From NCBI RefSeq assembly GCF_000719705.1, contig NZ_JOHO01000049.1, positions 1-48,574 on the forward strand: a stretch of DNA of 48,574 nt. The letters run 5' to 3'. The position numbers and the translations under genes were made by a program. This DNA is from Streptomyces sp. NRRL S-350. Its GTDB lineage: Bacteria; Actinomycetota; Actinomycetes; Streptomycetales; Streptomycetaceae. The first letter of the stretch is position 1. Each line of letters starts with the position of its first letter. Under the pieces are notes generated by a model. It did no database searches. It saw nothing but the letters and a program-made list of their open reading frames with translations, and was not told where the DNA came from. Positions 48,518-48,574 of the stretch are shown piece by piece.

Positions 48518-48574
48518 GGCGGCCCTCCTGGTGCGGGGAGCCGGGGGCGGCTCCGGGGGCCCTCCGTCCGGGGG

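Overview
The window is very GC-rich, densely coded chromosomal DNA from a filamentous actinomycete of the Streptomyces/Kitasatospora type. The support is gene content: a GlnR nitrogen regulator, a Nur-like Fur protein, a CdgB-type diguanylate cyclase, an RsiG-type anti-sigma protein, actinobacterial DUF families and many GTG starts. No tRNA, rRNA, insertion sequence, integrase, prophage or CRISPR array was seen. Compared from memory with Streptomyces coelicolor, gene order reads as blocks that are not adjacent there (roughly SCO428x-427x, then SCO339x-340x, then SCO418x-415x, then a conjugation-like operon). This is recollection, not a computed alignment.

Layout. (1) 1-6.1 kb: end of nagA, a membrane-anchored carbohydrate-binding protein, a GAF-PAS-GGDEF diguanylate cyclase, a flavin reductase-like gene, the ribosome-rescue hydrolase arfB, a conserved hypothetical and a TerD protein. 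(2) 6.2-12.7 kb, minus strand: a coiled-coil membrane protein, DUF3180, folK, folB, an NTF2-like gene, folP, and an MprF/LysX-like aminoacyl-phosphatidylglycerol synthase. (3) 13.1-15.2 kb, plus strand: a membrane-anchored esterase and a ferritin-like protein. (4) 15.2-23.2 kb, minus strand: folE, ftsH, hpt, tilS, a zincin-type metalloprotease and a PBP4-type D-Ala-D-Ala carboxypeptidase. ppa is divergent from the last. (5) 23.8-35 kb: dodecin, asparaginase, rsiG, dtd, ygfZ, a Nur-like regulator, a nitrobindin-like protein, a 35-residue membrane protein, a DsrE-like protein, DUF3099, a sulfurtransferase-DUF1416 operon with a Cys-containing leader ORF, DUF2993, a Gln-rich membrane protein and a MoaD/ThiS-like protein. 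(6) 35.4-41.3 kb, plus strand: glnR, a LacI-family regulator, and a trypsin-like protease followed by a response regulator and sensor kinase (MprAB-HtrA-like). (7) 41.4-48.6 kb, minus strand: a secreted 5'-nucleotidase and a four-gene type IV secretion-like operon running off the right edge.

How the genes work together. folE, folP, folB and folK cover most of dihydropteroate synthesis. The window holds both a maker of cyclic di-GMP (the GGDEF protein) and a cyclic di-GMP effector (RsiG), the pair that times sporulation in Streptomyces. glnR, nur, the sulfur leader and the MprAB-like pair respond to nitrogen, nickel, cysteine and envelope state respectively.

The observations I would look at first are: a GNRA-capped hairpin sitting exactly between the Shine-Dalgarno and the start codon of ftsH; a leaderless Cys-rich leader ORF ahead of the sulfurtransferase operon; a small ORF translationally coupled to glnR; helically phased direct repeats ahead of the HtrA-like gene; and the conjugation-like operon, in which VirB4 functions appear split over two proteins.
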